Positions 45,065 through 54,116 are shown, counted from the first letter of the stretch. The stretch: 64,000 bases of DNA from Pseudarthrobacter siccitolerans (GCF_030823375.1 NZ_JAUSXB010000001.1:2852001-2916000), one strand, 5' to 3'. The notes: generated by a model from the sequence alone, not told the origin. Made by a program: numbers and translations.

Positions 45065-45724
45065 ATGACAGTGCAGCGCACCCCGCGGGGCCCGTACAAA
45101 AAGGGAATCGAACGCCGTCAGGAAATAGTGAAAGTCGCTGTGGAGGTCTTCGGCCAGTACGGATTCAAAGGGGGAACACTCCAGCAGGTAGGTGACAAGG
45201 TCGGACTCACGCCCGCAGCCATCATCAAACTGTTCGGAAGCAAAGAGAAACTCCTCATAGCCGTCCTTGAACACTGGGGTGTAGTCACAGGCGGCATCGT
45301 CGGGCCGGAAGCAACGGGATACCAGCGTCTGGACGGCTTCAAACGTCTCATGGCCTATCACGTCGAGCACCCCGGATTACTTGAGCTGTACACCACCATG
45401 GCCGCCGAGGCGACATCCGTGGAACATCCAGCACATGGGTTCATGACTGCCCGGTATCACGCCTCGCGGGAAGATATGAGGCGCCTTTTCAGCGATGCTG
45501 TGAACGAAGGGCGGTTCCGGCGAATGAACCAGGAGGAGATCACGCACGAGGCGGAATTCCTGCTCGCGATCATGGACGGACTCGAAATCCAGTTCCTGCT
45601 CAATCCAGCATTCGGCCTGCAGAAATCCTTCAGTGCCTTCCTGAACCGTCTCGATCAGAGGCTCAAACCTGACATGCCGCAGGGGGATCTGAAAGCCCAA
45701 ATAGTCCAGAGCGAGAGGAAGTAG
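45065..45724 (+). CDS. TetR/AcrR-family regulator, paralogue 2
   Basis: A 219-residue regulator. The ATG at 45065 is chosen because MTVQRTPRGPYKKGIERRQE aligns exactly with the start of the 34909 product. The helix-turn-helix reads GGTLQQVGDKVGLTPAAIIK. It diverges from the Gfo/Idh unit at 44766 and probably represses it, and perhaps the importer operon at 42732. High similarity to paralogue 1, including the upstream block, suggests duplication with partial overlap of targets. Confidence 0.9.
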   Translation: MTVQRTPRGPYKKGIERRQEIVKVAVEVFGQYGFKGGTLQQVGDKVGLTPAAIIKLFGSKEKLLIAVLEHWGVVTGGIVGPEATGYQRLDGFKRLMAYHVEHPGLLELYTTMAAEATSVEHPAHGFMTARYHASREDMRRLFSDAVNEGRFRRMNQEEITHEAEFLLAIMDGLEIQFLLNPAFGLQKSFSAFLNRLDQRLKPDMPQGDLKAQIVQSERK

Positions 45725-45881
45725 AGCCCGAGAAACTGCATACGGCCCCCAAGCAGCACCTGCTGTCACCGTCCTGCAAATTCAGAACCGCAAGGTGCAG
45801 AGCGAACAGGTATTGCCTGGAAAATCTTCAGCCCTGACGGGCCTTCACCCCCTATCATTTCTTATCCCGAGGAGACCTACT

Positions 45882-46667
45882 GTGCTTGCTCCCTATCCCG
45901 CAACCCATTTCCCCGAAAAAGCAACCGCGATCGTCACCGGGGCGGCCTCCCCGCGCGGCATTGGCCGCGCCACTGCACATAGACTCGCCCGAGACGGATG
46001 GGCCGTGGCCGTTTTTGATCTTGATCCCGGCGCCGCTGGCTCCGTCGCCCGGGAAATCCGTGAGGCTCACGGCGTCCAGGCGATTGGGCTGGGCGTGGAC
46101 ATAGCCGACGAAGAGCGGGTGCGGGCGGCGGTCCAGACCGTTCATGAACAGCTTCCGCAGCTTGTTGGGCTCGTCAATAACGCCGGAATCAGCTCCCCCG
46201 TACCGTTCCTGGAGGTCAGCAAGGCGGAGTGGAGCCGTGTGGTGGACGTCAACCTTAACGGGACCTTCCATGTGACGCGGGCGGCGGCGGAAATCATGGC
46301 CGCGAACAAGCTCGGGAGGATCGTGAATGTTGCCTCAGCCTCCGCCCAGCGCGGTGGCGGTGTTTACGGCCGGGCCGCCTACTCTGCCTCCAAAGCAGCT
46401 CTTCTCGGCATGGCCCGCACCCTGGCCCGGGAACTGGGTCCGCTGGGAATCACTGCCAATTCGGTTTCACCCGGTTCCATCGACACGGACATCATGGGTG
46501 GCAGGCTTACCGATGAGCGCAAATCGGTCCTACTCAAGGAACTCCCGGTCGGCAGGGTGGGAACGGTGGAGGACGTTGCCGGCGTAATCAATTTCCTCTT
46601 GGGCAGGGAGGCCGGCTACATCACGGGGGCCACCTATGACATCAACGGCGGCTCCCATATCGCCTGA
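45882..46667 (+). CDS. Short-chain dehydrogenase/reductase
   Basis: A 261-residue SDR. The GTG at 45882 has GAGGAG upstream. The cofactor loop is TGAASPRGIG, longer by two residues than the standard, and NNAG is at 99-102. The catalytic set is complete with Y167 and K171 in AAYSASKAA. It is followed directly by a beta-hydroxyacid dehydrogenase. It probably oxidises a sugar acid or polyol. Confidence 0.85.
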   Translation: MLAPYPATHFPEKATAIVTGAASPRGIGRATAHRLARDGWAVAVFDLDPGAAGSVAREIREAHGVQAIGLGVDIADEERVRAAVQTVHEQLPQLVGLVNNAGISSPVPFLEVSKAEWSRVVDVNLNGTFHVTRAAAEIMAANKLGRIVNVASASAQRGGGVYGRAAYSASKAALLGMARTLARELGPLGITANSVSPGSIDTDIMGGRLTDERKSVLLKELPVGRVGTVEDVAGVINFLLGREAGYITGATYDINGGSHIA

Positions 46668-46671
46668 ACCC

Positions 46672-47577
46672 ATGTCCCCTAACACCCGCGACTTGCGGGC
46701 GGCAGTAATCGGTCTTGGGCCGATGGGCGCACCCATCGCCAGGAACCTGCTCAAGGCCGGCTACCAGACCACCGTCTGGAACCGGTCAGAGGAGCCGCTG
46801 GAGGAATTCCGCGGAACCAAGGCCGTGATAGCCGGTGACCCCGCTGACATCCACGCGGAAGTCCTGCTTTCGGTCCTTCCCGATGTCGACCAGCTTCGTC
46901 AGGTCTTGTCACAAGGACCGAGACCGCTGGGACGTGCTCTGAACCCGGGAACCTACCTGCTGGTGATGAGCACGTCCTCGCCCTCTAAAGTCCGCCTACT
47001 CGCGGAGGACCTTTGTACCCAAGGAGTCGTGGTCATGGACGCCCCCATGAGCGGCGGCGACTCCGGTGCACGCGAAGGCAGCCTCAGCATCATGGTCGGA
47101 GGCTCTGAAGCCGACTTTGAATACGTCCGGCCTCTGTTGCTCGCCATCGGTTCAACAGTGCTGCACATGGGGCCGCTGGGATCAGGGAGCACAGCCAAAT
47201 TGTGCAACCAGATCGTAGTGGCAGGGACCTTGGCCGCTCTTGCTGAAAGCTACGGTCTGGCCGCAAGGGCCGGGCTGGACCCTGCAGACTTAACAAAAGT
47301 GCTGCAAGGCGGGCTGGCGGACAGCGCCGTCCTCCGTCTGAAAAAGTCCAATATCCTGGGACGCGCTTATGTACCAGGAGGCAACGCCACCAACCAGCTG
47401 AAGGACCTTCGCTATGCTGCCGAATCGGCCGAGCAAGTAGGGACCACGCTACCGATAGCATCCGCAGCAACTGCCCTTTTCGCAGAAGTCGTCCAGCGGG
47501 GTGGCGGCCGTCTTGACCACTCAGTTATCTGCGAGCTGTTTCGCTCGCATGGTGTTCTCGATGAACAGGCGAGCTGA
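46672..47577 (+). CDS. NAD(P)-dependent beta-hydroxyacid dehydrogenase (GarR/3-HIBADH family)
   Basis: About 301 residues from the ATG at 46672; an ATG at 46636 inside the SDR gene with GGGGG upstream is an alternative. GLGPMG (14-19), DAPMSGGDSGA (123 onward) and K176 in GSGSTAKLCNQ are the cofactor, substrate and catalytic motifs. It differs from the 12034 enzyme and is a second copy of this family in the window. The substrate could be tartronate semialdehyde or a related hydroxyacid. Confidence 0.85.
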   Translation: MSPNTRDLRAAVIGLGPMGAPIARNLLKAGYQTTVWNRSEEPLEEFRGTKAVIAGDPADIHAEVLLSVLPDVDQLRQVLSQGPRPLGRALNPGTYLLVMSTSSPSKVRLLAEDLCTQGVVVMDAPMSGGDSGAREGSLSIMVGGSEADFEYVRPLLLAIGSTVLHMGPLGSGSTAKLCNQIVVAGTLAALAESYGLAARAGLDPADLTKVLQGGLADSAVLRLKKSNILGRAYVPGGNATNQLKDLRYAAESAEQVGTTLPIASAATALFAEVVQRGGGRLDHSVICELFRSHGVLDEQAS

Positions 47578-47608
47578 GGAACGGGACAGGCTCGACCAGC
47601 CGACGGGC

Positions 47609-47635
47609 TGACACAGGGCAGCGGTGGCTGTGTCA
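47609..47635. terminator. Hairpin between convergent genes
   Basis: TGACACAG (47609-47616) pairs with CTGTGTCA (47628-47635) around an 11-base loop. It overlaps the LacI stop codon and lies 31 bp after the dehydrogenase stop, so it could end transcription from both sides. It lacks a T-tract. Confidence 0.5.
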
Positions 47636-48664
47636 GGCCTCCGGCGGCGGAGCGCAACTGCCGCCAAGGACAAGGTTGCTGCGGAAAACCGCCGTTTGCG
47701 GTGGGCGTGAAGGGTCAGCGACCATCTCCAGGAGCACGCGCGCAGCTGTTGCTCCCATCTCAGGGATCGGTTGGCGCATCGCGGTAAGGGGCGGCCTCGT
47801 GAAACGTGCGGATTGTGTTCCGTCAAAGCTGACGATTGAGAGGTCTTGTGGGACGCGCAGGCCGAGCTCATCGCAGGCGTGCAGTACCCCGTGCGCCTGC
47901 GCGTCGGAGGTGACGAAGACGGCGGTAGGGCGGCCCCCTGGCTCGGTGGCTGCCCTCCCGCCACGCGCCAGCAGGGTATGCGCCGCTTCGGCTCCGCCCC
48001 GCGTAGAGAATTCGGCATGAGCCACCAAATGCGCGCCATTAGGAAACCCCATGCGGGCCTGCTGCTCGCTCCAACCGCGCATTCGCTCAGCACTTACGGG
48101 TATCGGCCGGGGGCCTGTGATGCATGCAATGACGCTGTGGCCCCAGCTCTGAAGATGCTCGACAGCATATGCCGAATCGAGGACGTTCTCGGAATGGACG
48201 CTCGAGACGCGCCTGCTCGTCTCAAGGCGGTCAATAACGACAACAGGCGGAACGTCGTCCTGCGCTTCACTTAGGCTGCGGAGCGCCCTGGACGAAGTGA
48301 GAATGATGCCGTCCACCCGGCGGTCGATGAGGGACCGCAGGTGGATGCGCTCGCGCGCCGCGTCGTCGTCAATGATGCCGATCGACAGGAGGTTGCCGGC
48401 CTCGAACAGTTTCCGCTCGATCGCGTCTGCCAGCTCCGCGAAGTAAGGATTTACCGGGCTGGGCATGAGCAGGCCGATAGATTTTGTGGATCCTCCACGG
48501 AGCGCGGAAGCGATCGCGTTAGGACGATAATCAAGGGCCTCAATGGCCGCCGCTACCCGCGCTCCTGCTTCCCGGGAAACCGGACGGGGACCCTTGTTGA
48601 TCACGTAGCTGACCACCGAAGGGGAAACTCCCGCCATTCGGGCCACATCTGCCCTTGTAGCCAT
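47633..48664 (-). CDS. LacI-family regulator of the nucleoside operon
   Basis: A 343-residue regulator. The helix-turn-helix reads TRADVARMAGVSPSVVSYVI, then the hinge YRPNAIASALRGG and a periplasmic-binding-like sensor with GLLMPSPVNPYFAELADAIE. It is the last gene of the minus-strand operon that starts at 54009. The double CAACnCGnGTTG operator before that operon is its probable binding site. A ribose- or nucleoside-like inducer is expected from the gene neighbours. Confidence 0.9.
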   Translation of the reverse strand: MATRADVARMAGVSPSVVSYVINKGPRPVSREAGARVAAAIEALDYRPNAIASALRGGSTKSIGLLMPSPVNPYFAELADAIERKLFEAGNLLSIGIIDDDAARERIHLRSLIDRRVDGIILTSSRALRSLSEAQDDVPPVVVIDRLETSRRVSSVHSENVLDSAYAVEHLQSWGHSVIACITGPRPIPVSAERMRGWSEQQARMGFPNGAHLVAHAEFSTRGGAEAAHTLLARGGRAATEPGGRPTAVFVTSDAQAHGVLHACDELGLRVPQDLSIVSFDGTQSARFTRPPLTAMRQPIPEMGATAARVLLEMVADPSRPPQTAVFRSNLVLGGSCAPPPEA

Positions 48665-48745
48665 TTATCCTCCTGCTACCCGTCGCGTTCCTGTCCGGGG
48701 GTTCCGCATCAGCTCCGCTGGCTGTACTTAGCGCTCACGGTATCA

Positions 48746-49696
48746 TCACCGCACTCTCTGCCCCGTCTCCGTGGACGCCAAAATGCCCAGTTCTGAACGT
48801 GTCGGGTACGAAGATTGGGCACCAAATCTGCCGACGGCAAAACTGCCGGCACGCACCCCGGTCTCAGTCGCCTGCCGAAGAGACAGTCCAGCTGAGAGCT
48901 CCGCCGCCAGTGCTCCGACGAAGGCATCTCCGGCGCCAGTTGTATCCATGACCGCTTCCACCTCCGGGGCCGGAACGTGACCGCTGCCAGACGTATCCGC
49001 CCAGCAGGCACCGGCCCCTCCCAAGGTGATAACAGCGGAACGAACAGTAGCCAGAAGGATGGTCAACGCCTGTTGTGCTGCGGCAGCTTCCGGAATCTGG
49101 AAACCCACCATCGCCTCCGCTTCGGATTGGTTTACGACAAGCGGGTCGCACAGGGACAAAGTCTCTTTCGCCACCGCACGGTAGGGGGCGAGGTTAAGGA
49201 CAACTCTTGCCCCCACAGCTTCCGCTGCCTGCGCGGCCGCGTCGATAATTTCGCTCTTGACCTCACCTTGGAGTACCACTGCACCGGTGCCATTGGCGCC
49301 TCCACCCGCAATGGCACGCTTTACCCGGCCCGGATGGAGTGAAAAGTTCGCCCCGGGAACCACTGTGATGGAATTTTCTCCACTGTCGAACACCGAGACC
49401 AGGGCCAAGCCCGTCCGTGCGTGCGAAACGATTTCCACCGCGGTGGTGTCGACTCCTTCGGCGCGGAGCTCTCTTAAGAGGAGGGCGCCGTCATTGTCAT
49501 CCCCGACGCATCCTACGAATCGGACTTCAGCCCCCATCTTCGCGGCAGCAACTGCCTGGTTGGCACCCTTGCCTCCGGGGTGCTTGATCATGTTTTTGGC
49601 CAGTACGGTCTCACCCGGTGCCGGCGGCGCCGCAACCTGAACAATGTAGTCCAGGTTGGCTGAACCGATAACAAGCACCTCTGCGCCTTCTTGCAT
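48746..49696 (-). CDS. rbsK: Ribokinase (PfkB family)
   Basis: A 316-residue PfkB kinase. GGKGANQAVAAAKMG (42-56) is the N-terminal signature and DTTGAGDAF (251-259) holds catalytic D257 and the anion hole. It phosphorylates ribose to ribose 5-phosphate. It follows a nucleoside hydrolase and importer operon, so the ribose comes from imported nucleosides. It starts 3 bp after the permease stop. Confidence 0.9.
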   Translation of the reverse strand: MQEGAEVLVIGSANLDYIVQVAAPPAPGETVLAKNMIKHPGGKGANQAVAAAKMGAEVRFVGCVGDDNDGALLLRELRAEGVDTTAVEIVSHARTGLALVSVFDSGENSITVVPGANFSLHPGRVKRAIAGGGANGTGAVVLQGEVKSEIIDAAAQAAEAVGARVVLNLAPYRAVAKETLSLCDPLVVNQSEAEAMVGFQIPEAAAAQQALTILLATVRSAVITLGGAGACWADTSGSGHVPAPEVEAVMDTTGAGDAFVGALAAELSAGLSLRQATETGVRAGSFAVGRFGAQSSYPTRSELGILASTETGQRVR

Positions 49697-49699
49697 GAC

Positions 49700-50608
49700 T
49701 TACTTCTCCCCGCTGGTCGTTGAGAGACCCCCAAAGAACCGCTGTAGCGTGAACATCAATAAAGCAGGAACCAACGACAGCAGTACGGCACCGGCAAAGT
49801 TCTGGCCGAAGTCGGAGGTGTGCTCAGAGAACGTCTTTGCAAGTGCCACTGGCGCGACCTGGAGCCGGGAATCACTGACCACCAAGAGCGGCCAAAGATA
49901 GGCGGTCCACTGTCCCAAGAAGATCAACAGCGCGCTATTAGTCAGGGCCGCACCGCTGTTGGGCAAAAAGACCGACCAGAGAATGCGCGGTTCCGATGCC
50001 CCGTCCAGTTTCGCGGCCTCGCGCAAGGACTCCGGGATGCCAAGGAAGAACTGCCGAAGATTAAAGATTGCCAGCCCGTTGCCGATACCGGGCAGGATCA
50101 ACCCGGCCATGGTGTTGGCAAGGTTCCATTCCGTGAACTGTTGTGAAAGCGGAATCGCGATCGCTTCGAACGGGACCATGAAACTGATCACGACGAATGC
50201 GAAGATGAACGATCTCCCGGGAAAACGCAGGACAGCCAGAGCGTAGGAGGCAAGAACGCTTACTCCGACACCAAGCACAACCGTTCCGAGGCAGACAGCA
50301 GCGGAATTGAGCAGGGCCTGGCCGAATTCACCTCTCAGGAGCTCCGCGTAATTGTTAAGCGAGACTTGGCTCGGCACCAGGATCCGCCAGGAAAGCGGGT
50401 AGAGCGAGCCGAAGATTTCCTCACTCGGACGCAGGGAACCGATCAGGATCCAAACGGCAGGCAGGATGAAAATCATGCCGAGTATGACGGCGACGGCAGT
50501 CATCCAGGGGTTCTTCCGCTCACTCCGGGTTTTCCGGAGGCCGACAAAGGGACGCCTAGGGGACTGCGCCGTCAGAACCGGAGCCGCTTCCACAGCGTTT
50601 GAGTTCAT
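49700..50608 (-). CDS. ABC transporter permease (MalG-type)
   Basis: A 302-residue permease with six helices and the EAA loop LREAAKLDGASEPRILWSVF. It overlaps its partner at 50605 by four bases. In this operon it probably carries nucleosides. Confidence 0.92.
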   Translation of the reverse strand: MNSNAVEAAPVLTAQSPRRPFVGLRKTRSERKNPWMTAVAVILGMIFILPAVWILIGSLRPSEEIFGSLYPLSWRILVPSQVSLNNYAELLRGEFGQALLNSAAVCLGTVVLGVGVSVLASYALAVLRFPGRSFIFAFVVISFMVPFEAIAIPLSQQFTEWNLANTMAGLILPGIGNGLAIFNLRQFFLGIPESLREAAKLDGASEPRILWSVFLPNSGAALTNSALLIFLGQWTAYLWPLLVVSDSRLQVAPVALAKTFSEHTSDFGQNFAGAVLLSLVPALLMFTLQRFFGGLSTTSGEK

Positions 50609-51621
50609 TTCGAGCTCCTAGAGGATGCCTCTTCGCGCAGGAGCCGGAACTGGAGGGCCACGAAGAACAGCATGATGAGTGTAAGGACAATGATTTCGGC
50701 GGCCCCGAGGTTGCGGCTGCCGTAACCGTAGCTAGTGCGGTATGCGTCGAACATGAGCAGCGTAGTGCTGCTCTGGGGGCCGCCGCTGGTGAGCAGCTGA
50801 ACGGGAACAAAGAGAACGAAGTTCGCCGCAGTGTTGGCGACCAGCACGAACAGCAGCGGCCGTTTGAGCAATGGAAGGGTGATCGAGAAGAACGTGCGTA
50901 TTGGTCCTGCCCTGTCGATGCGCGCCGCTTCATAGTATTGACCCGGGACGGCTTCAAGGCCAGCAATCAGGAAGATCATCCAGTAGCCGATACCGATCCA
51001 GGAGGCGACCAGAATGATTGATGCCAGCGCCTGGTCCGGAGAGGTGAAAAAGGGCTGCGGGTTGCCTCCCAAGGCCGAAATAATGGCGTTGATGGGTCCT
51101 TCAGGTCGCAGCGCGACGCCCCAGGCGATGCTCGAACCCACGATGGGAATGGTGGCCGGGATAAAGATAAGCGTGCGCCAGAGTCCGCGGAAGGCAATCC
51201 GCTGGGTCATCACCACGGCGATGAGCAGTGCGAGTCCCAGCTGCAGCGGATTGATGATGACGTTGAACACCATTGTCCGCACGAAAGTGTCGATAAAAGC
51301 CGGATTCGTGAAGAGATCCTGGTAGTTGTCCAAACCGCTGAAGCGCGGCTTTTGCACGCCTCCCGGCAACCCCTTGTAGAGGCTGGAAACAAACGCCCCC
51401 ACACCGGGGGCCACCCGCATAGCAAAGATGGCGATAAGAGCGGGGGCGAGGAAGATCAGTGCCCACATGGCCTCTGCGCGCTGCCCGTGAAGCCAGCGTC
51501 CCCTCGTCCGCATTCCGGGACGGGCGCGGTCCAGCGGCTTCGCGGCGGGACCGCGCCCTTGCTGAGGGCCTATGCTCTGTCCAGTGACCGAGGAGCGGTC
51601 CGACATTTTGACCCGGTTCAT
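50605..51621 (-). CDS. ABC transporter permease (MalF-type) with altered EAA loop
   Basis: A 338-residue permease. The EAA loop reads YYEAARIDRAGPIRTFFSIT; the glycine that normally follows the aspartate is arginine. That position faces the ATPase, so coupling to the shared ATPase may differ. All other features (six helices, order in operon) are normal. Confidence 0.9.
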   Translation of the reverse strand: MNRVKMSDRSSVTGQSIGPQQGRGPAAKPLDRARPGMRTRGRWLHGQRAEAMWALIFLAPALIAIFAMRVAPGVGAFVSSLYKGLPGGVQKPRFSGLDNYQDLFTNPAFIDTFVRTMVFNVIINPLQLGLALLIAVVMTQRIAFRGLWRTLIFIPATIPIVGSSIAWGVALRPEGPINAIISALGGNPQPFFTSPDQALASIILVASWIGIGYWMIFLIAGLEAVPGQYYEAARIDRAGPIRTFFSITLPLLKRPLLFVLVANTAANFVLFVPVQLLTSGGPQSSTTLLMFDAYRTSYGYGSRNLGAAEIIVLTLIMLFFVALQFRLLREEASSRSSK

Positions 51622-51633
51622 GGTCGACTTCTC

Positions 51634-52965
51634 CTATTTGTAGGGTGCCCAGACTTTGTTGAGCTGGCCCGCCGCCGTTTCCAGCGCCGCCTTCGGATCG
51701 GAGCCATTCCGGATGTCAGAGAACGCCCGCCCCATGACTTCTTCGAATTCCACGTAGCCGACTGTGGAGAGACGAGTAATACCGGTGTTCGCGGTTTCGT
51801 AGTCAATGATCTTCGCGGCCTTCTTGCCCTCTTCTGAAGCGAAAACGCTACGGGCAAAGTACTCGTCCTTGCCTTCCACGTTGGCCGGCAATTCCGGAGT
51901 GGGAGCGTTGATGGCGTACCCGCCGCCATTGTCCACAGACATCCACTTCATGAAGATCGCCGCGGCTTCCTTTTTCTGGCTGAAAGGGTTCATCGAAAGC
52001 GCCCAGGAGCCCGAAGCCGTTACCGGCTTGCCGTCCTCGAAATATGGGTGCAGCGCTACACCCCAGTTGACATTGGATTTCTGCAAAGCAGGCAGCAGCC
52101 AAGGGCCCTGGACCTGGAAAGCCGTTTTACCCGCCAAAAAATCAGGATCACTCTGCTCGGCGCCAACCCCCCTGGGGGAGAGCCCATCCTTGAAGATCGA
52201 GCCGTACCATCCCATGGACTTAACCCAGGCTTCAGAGGTGATGTCGGGAGTGAGGTTGCCGTTGCCCGTTGCGCCAGGGGATCCGCCCAAGGACACGGGG
52301 AGGGCTTCGAGCTGGTAATACCGGTCCACCTGTCCCAGGACCAGACCGTTCGGAGCACCTGCGTCCACGGCCTTCTTGGCATCGCTGCTCAGCTTCTCCC
52401 AAGTGACCCGCTTCTGGGCATCATCCGAGGGGTACGCCACCCCGGCCTTGTCCAGAAGATCTTTGTTGTAAAAGAGCAACTGCGTTGAGTTGGCAATCGG
52501 TACTCCCTCCAGCTTGCCTTCGGCGGAGCTTCCTTCGAGGGAAGCCTTGTCCCAGGAGTCCTTGTACGGCTCAAATTGCTTCGTCAGATCGGTGGTGTAA
52601 CCACGGGCTGTCAAGGCTGCAAGGCGGGGCATGTCGGCCCAGTAGACATCAGGGTTACCGTCTTTTGCGGAAACCCGGGCTTCGAGAACTGAGTTGAGCT
52701 GGTCAAAGGGAACGCTTTCGAATTCGACCTTGATGCTGGGGTGTTCCTTATTGAAAGCGTCCAGCACACCCTGCATCCCATTTTTCTCAAGCTGGAGGTG
52801 GCTCAGGACTTTGATCGTGGCCGTGGGGTCCTTTTCCGGGATGCTCCACTCCTGGTCAGCCTGGTTCTCGCCTTGGGTGGTGCCGGCAGGTGAACTGCAT
52901 CCGGCGGTGGCGAGGAGGATGCCCACGCCAAGCAGGGAGCTGGCGAGGCGAATGCGTCGTTGCAT
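51634..52965 (-). CDS. ABC transporter solute-binding lipoprotein
   Basis: A 443-residue binding protein. The ATG at 52965 is chosen for its CGGAG box and short signal; the lipobox TAGC gives C23. It belongs to the CUT1-type family 1 binding proteins, unusual for nucleoside uptake, which in many bacteria uses BMP-type lipoproteins. The operon context (nucleoside hydrolase, ribokinase) is the basis for the suggested ligand. Confidence 0.9.
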   Translation of the reverse strand: MQRRIRLASSLLGVGILLATAGCSSPAGTTQGENQADQEWSIPEKDPTATIKVLSHLQLEKNGMQGVLDAFNKEHPSIKVEFESVPFDQLNSVLEARVSAKDGNPDVYWADMPRLAALTARGYTTDLTKQFEPYKDSWDKASLEGSSAEGKLEGVPIANSTQLLFYNKDLLDKAGVAYPSDDAQKRVTWEKLSSDAKKAVDAGAPNGLVLGQVDRYYQLEALPVSLGGSPGATGNGNLTPDITSEAWVKSMGWYGSIFKDGLSPRGVGAEQSDPDFLAGKTAFQVQGPWLLPALQKSNVNWGVALHPYFEDGKPVTASGSWALSMNPFSQKKEAAAIFMKWMSVDNGGGYAINAPTPELPANVEGKDEYFARSVFASEEGKKAAKIIDYETANTGITRLSTVGYVEFEEVMGRAFSDIRNGSDPKAALETAAGQLNKVWAPYK

Positions 52966-53034
52966 GAATAACTCCGTTCGTGACTTCATGTTGTGGATCC
53001 GGTATTCGTGCCGGATCAACACTGGAAATTGGGA

Positions 53035-54009
53035 TTAGACAGAGGACAAACGGTCAAGGAAGTGGGAGATGAACGCATCCGCGTCCACATCCACTGCGAT
53101 CTTGACGTTGGGCTGAGGAGGGTTATCAGTGGTGAGAAAATCTGCCACGGCCACTCCCCGGGCAATGCTCGGCCCGGTGACGACTTCCACGTGGGCGTCC
53201 TTCCACGTGAGGAGTTCCGGCCTCGACACCGCGGCCACAGCCAACGGATCATGCATAGCGCAGGACTTTCCGGCGTTTGGATCCCCCGGGTTCTTGACGG
53301 CCAGATAGTCAATCCATCCCATGGTGTAGTCGCCGGCGAAAGAACCAAAACGGCTCGCACCCGCCCGCATTTTCTCGGCGTGCTCCCGCGTGAGCTGGAC
53401 CTTCAGGGTCACATCCAGTCCCACGAGACGGATGGCAGCCCCGGAACGCAACACAGCTTCCGCCGCCTCAGGGTCCATCCAGAAGTTGAACTCGCCCGGC
53501 ATCCCGGAGACATTGGTGTGCTCGAGGAACACGCCGCCCATGATGACGATCTCTTTGACATTGCGGGCGAAGGCAGGATCAAGATTGATCGCCGCCGCCA
53601 CGTTCGTCAAAGGACCGATCGCCACCACCGTCAGCTCCCCGGGCGCTTCCGCTGCCTGCTTGGCGAGCTCGGAGGCTGCATACCCCTGGCGCGGCCTGCG
53701 GTGGCCAAACTCGGCCCGGACCTTCTCAGGAGCACACCGAAACTTGTCAGGGTACTGAATAGGGGCTGCAGCCCCCTGCACGACCGGAACATGCGGTGCA
53801 CCCAAACGGTCCAACAGCTCGCCGGTCAGGTACGAGGCGCTCTCCACATCGGCATTTCCATTCACCGTGGTCACCATTTCGACGGTGATATCCGGCTCAG
53901 TAAGGGCAAGGGCGAGGGCGAATCCATCGTCGATGTCCGAACCGGGCACCCCCATTGCCATGTCCGTATCAAGAATTATGCGCGTTGGCGCTGTTGGGGA
54001 AGCGATCAC
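53035..54009 (-). CDS. Nucleoside hydrolase (IUNH family)
   Basis: A 324-residue enzyme that splits ribonucleosides to base and ribose. The calcium-binding motif is D14-T-D16 with D27/D28 in IDDG; the usual spacing is widened by an insert (MAMGVPGS). Other family segments are VVAIGPLTNVAAAINLDP, MGGVF, the FNFWMDPEA strand and MHDPLAV. The GTG start at 54009 has GGAG upstream. It is the first gene of the operon, with the double LacI operator just before it. Base specificity cannot be told. Confidence 0.92.
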   Translation of the reverse strand: MIASPTAPTRIILDTDMAMGVPGSDIDDGFALALALTEPDITVEMVTTVNGNADVESASYLTGELLDRLGAPHVPVVQGAAAPIQYPDKFRCAPEKVRAEFGHRRPRQGYAASELAKQAAEAPGELTVVAIGPLTNVAAAINLDPAFARNVKEIVIMGGVFLEHTNVSGMPGEFNFWMDPEAAEAVLRSGAAIRLVGLDVTLKVQLTREHAEKMRAGASRFGSFAGDYTMGWIDYLAVKNPGDPNAGKSCAMHDPLAVAAVSRPELLTWKDAHVEVVTGPSIARGVAVADFLTTDNPPQPNVKIAVDVDADAFISHFLDRLSSV

Positions 54010-54026
54010 AGCAAAGAACTCCTTCG

Positions 54027-54066
54027 TTCAACTCGTGTTGACTTGTGATATTCAACACGAGTTGAA
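54027..54066. promoter_or_regulatory. Double LacI-type operator before the nucleoside operon
   Basis: TTCAACTCGTGTTGA (54027-54041) and TCAACACGAGTTGAA (54052-54066) are exact 15-bp inverted copies with 10 bp between. Each half is itself a CAACnCGnGTTG dyad, so there are two operators with centres 24 bp apart. They lie 18 bp before the nucleoside hydrolase start. The LacI protein at 47633 is the obvious candidate. Confidence 0.85.
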
Positions 54067-54116
54067 CGGCTAATACAAGGGGGTTGCAGGCTGGCAGGGC
54101 GTGCTTCATCCCGGAC

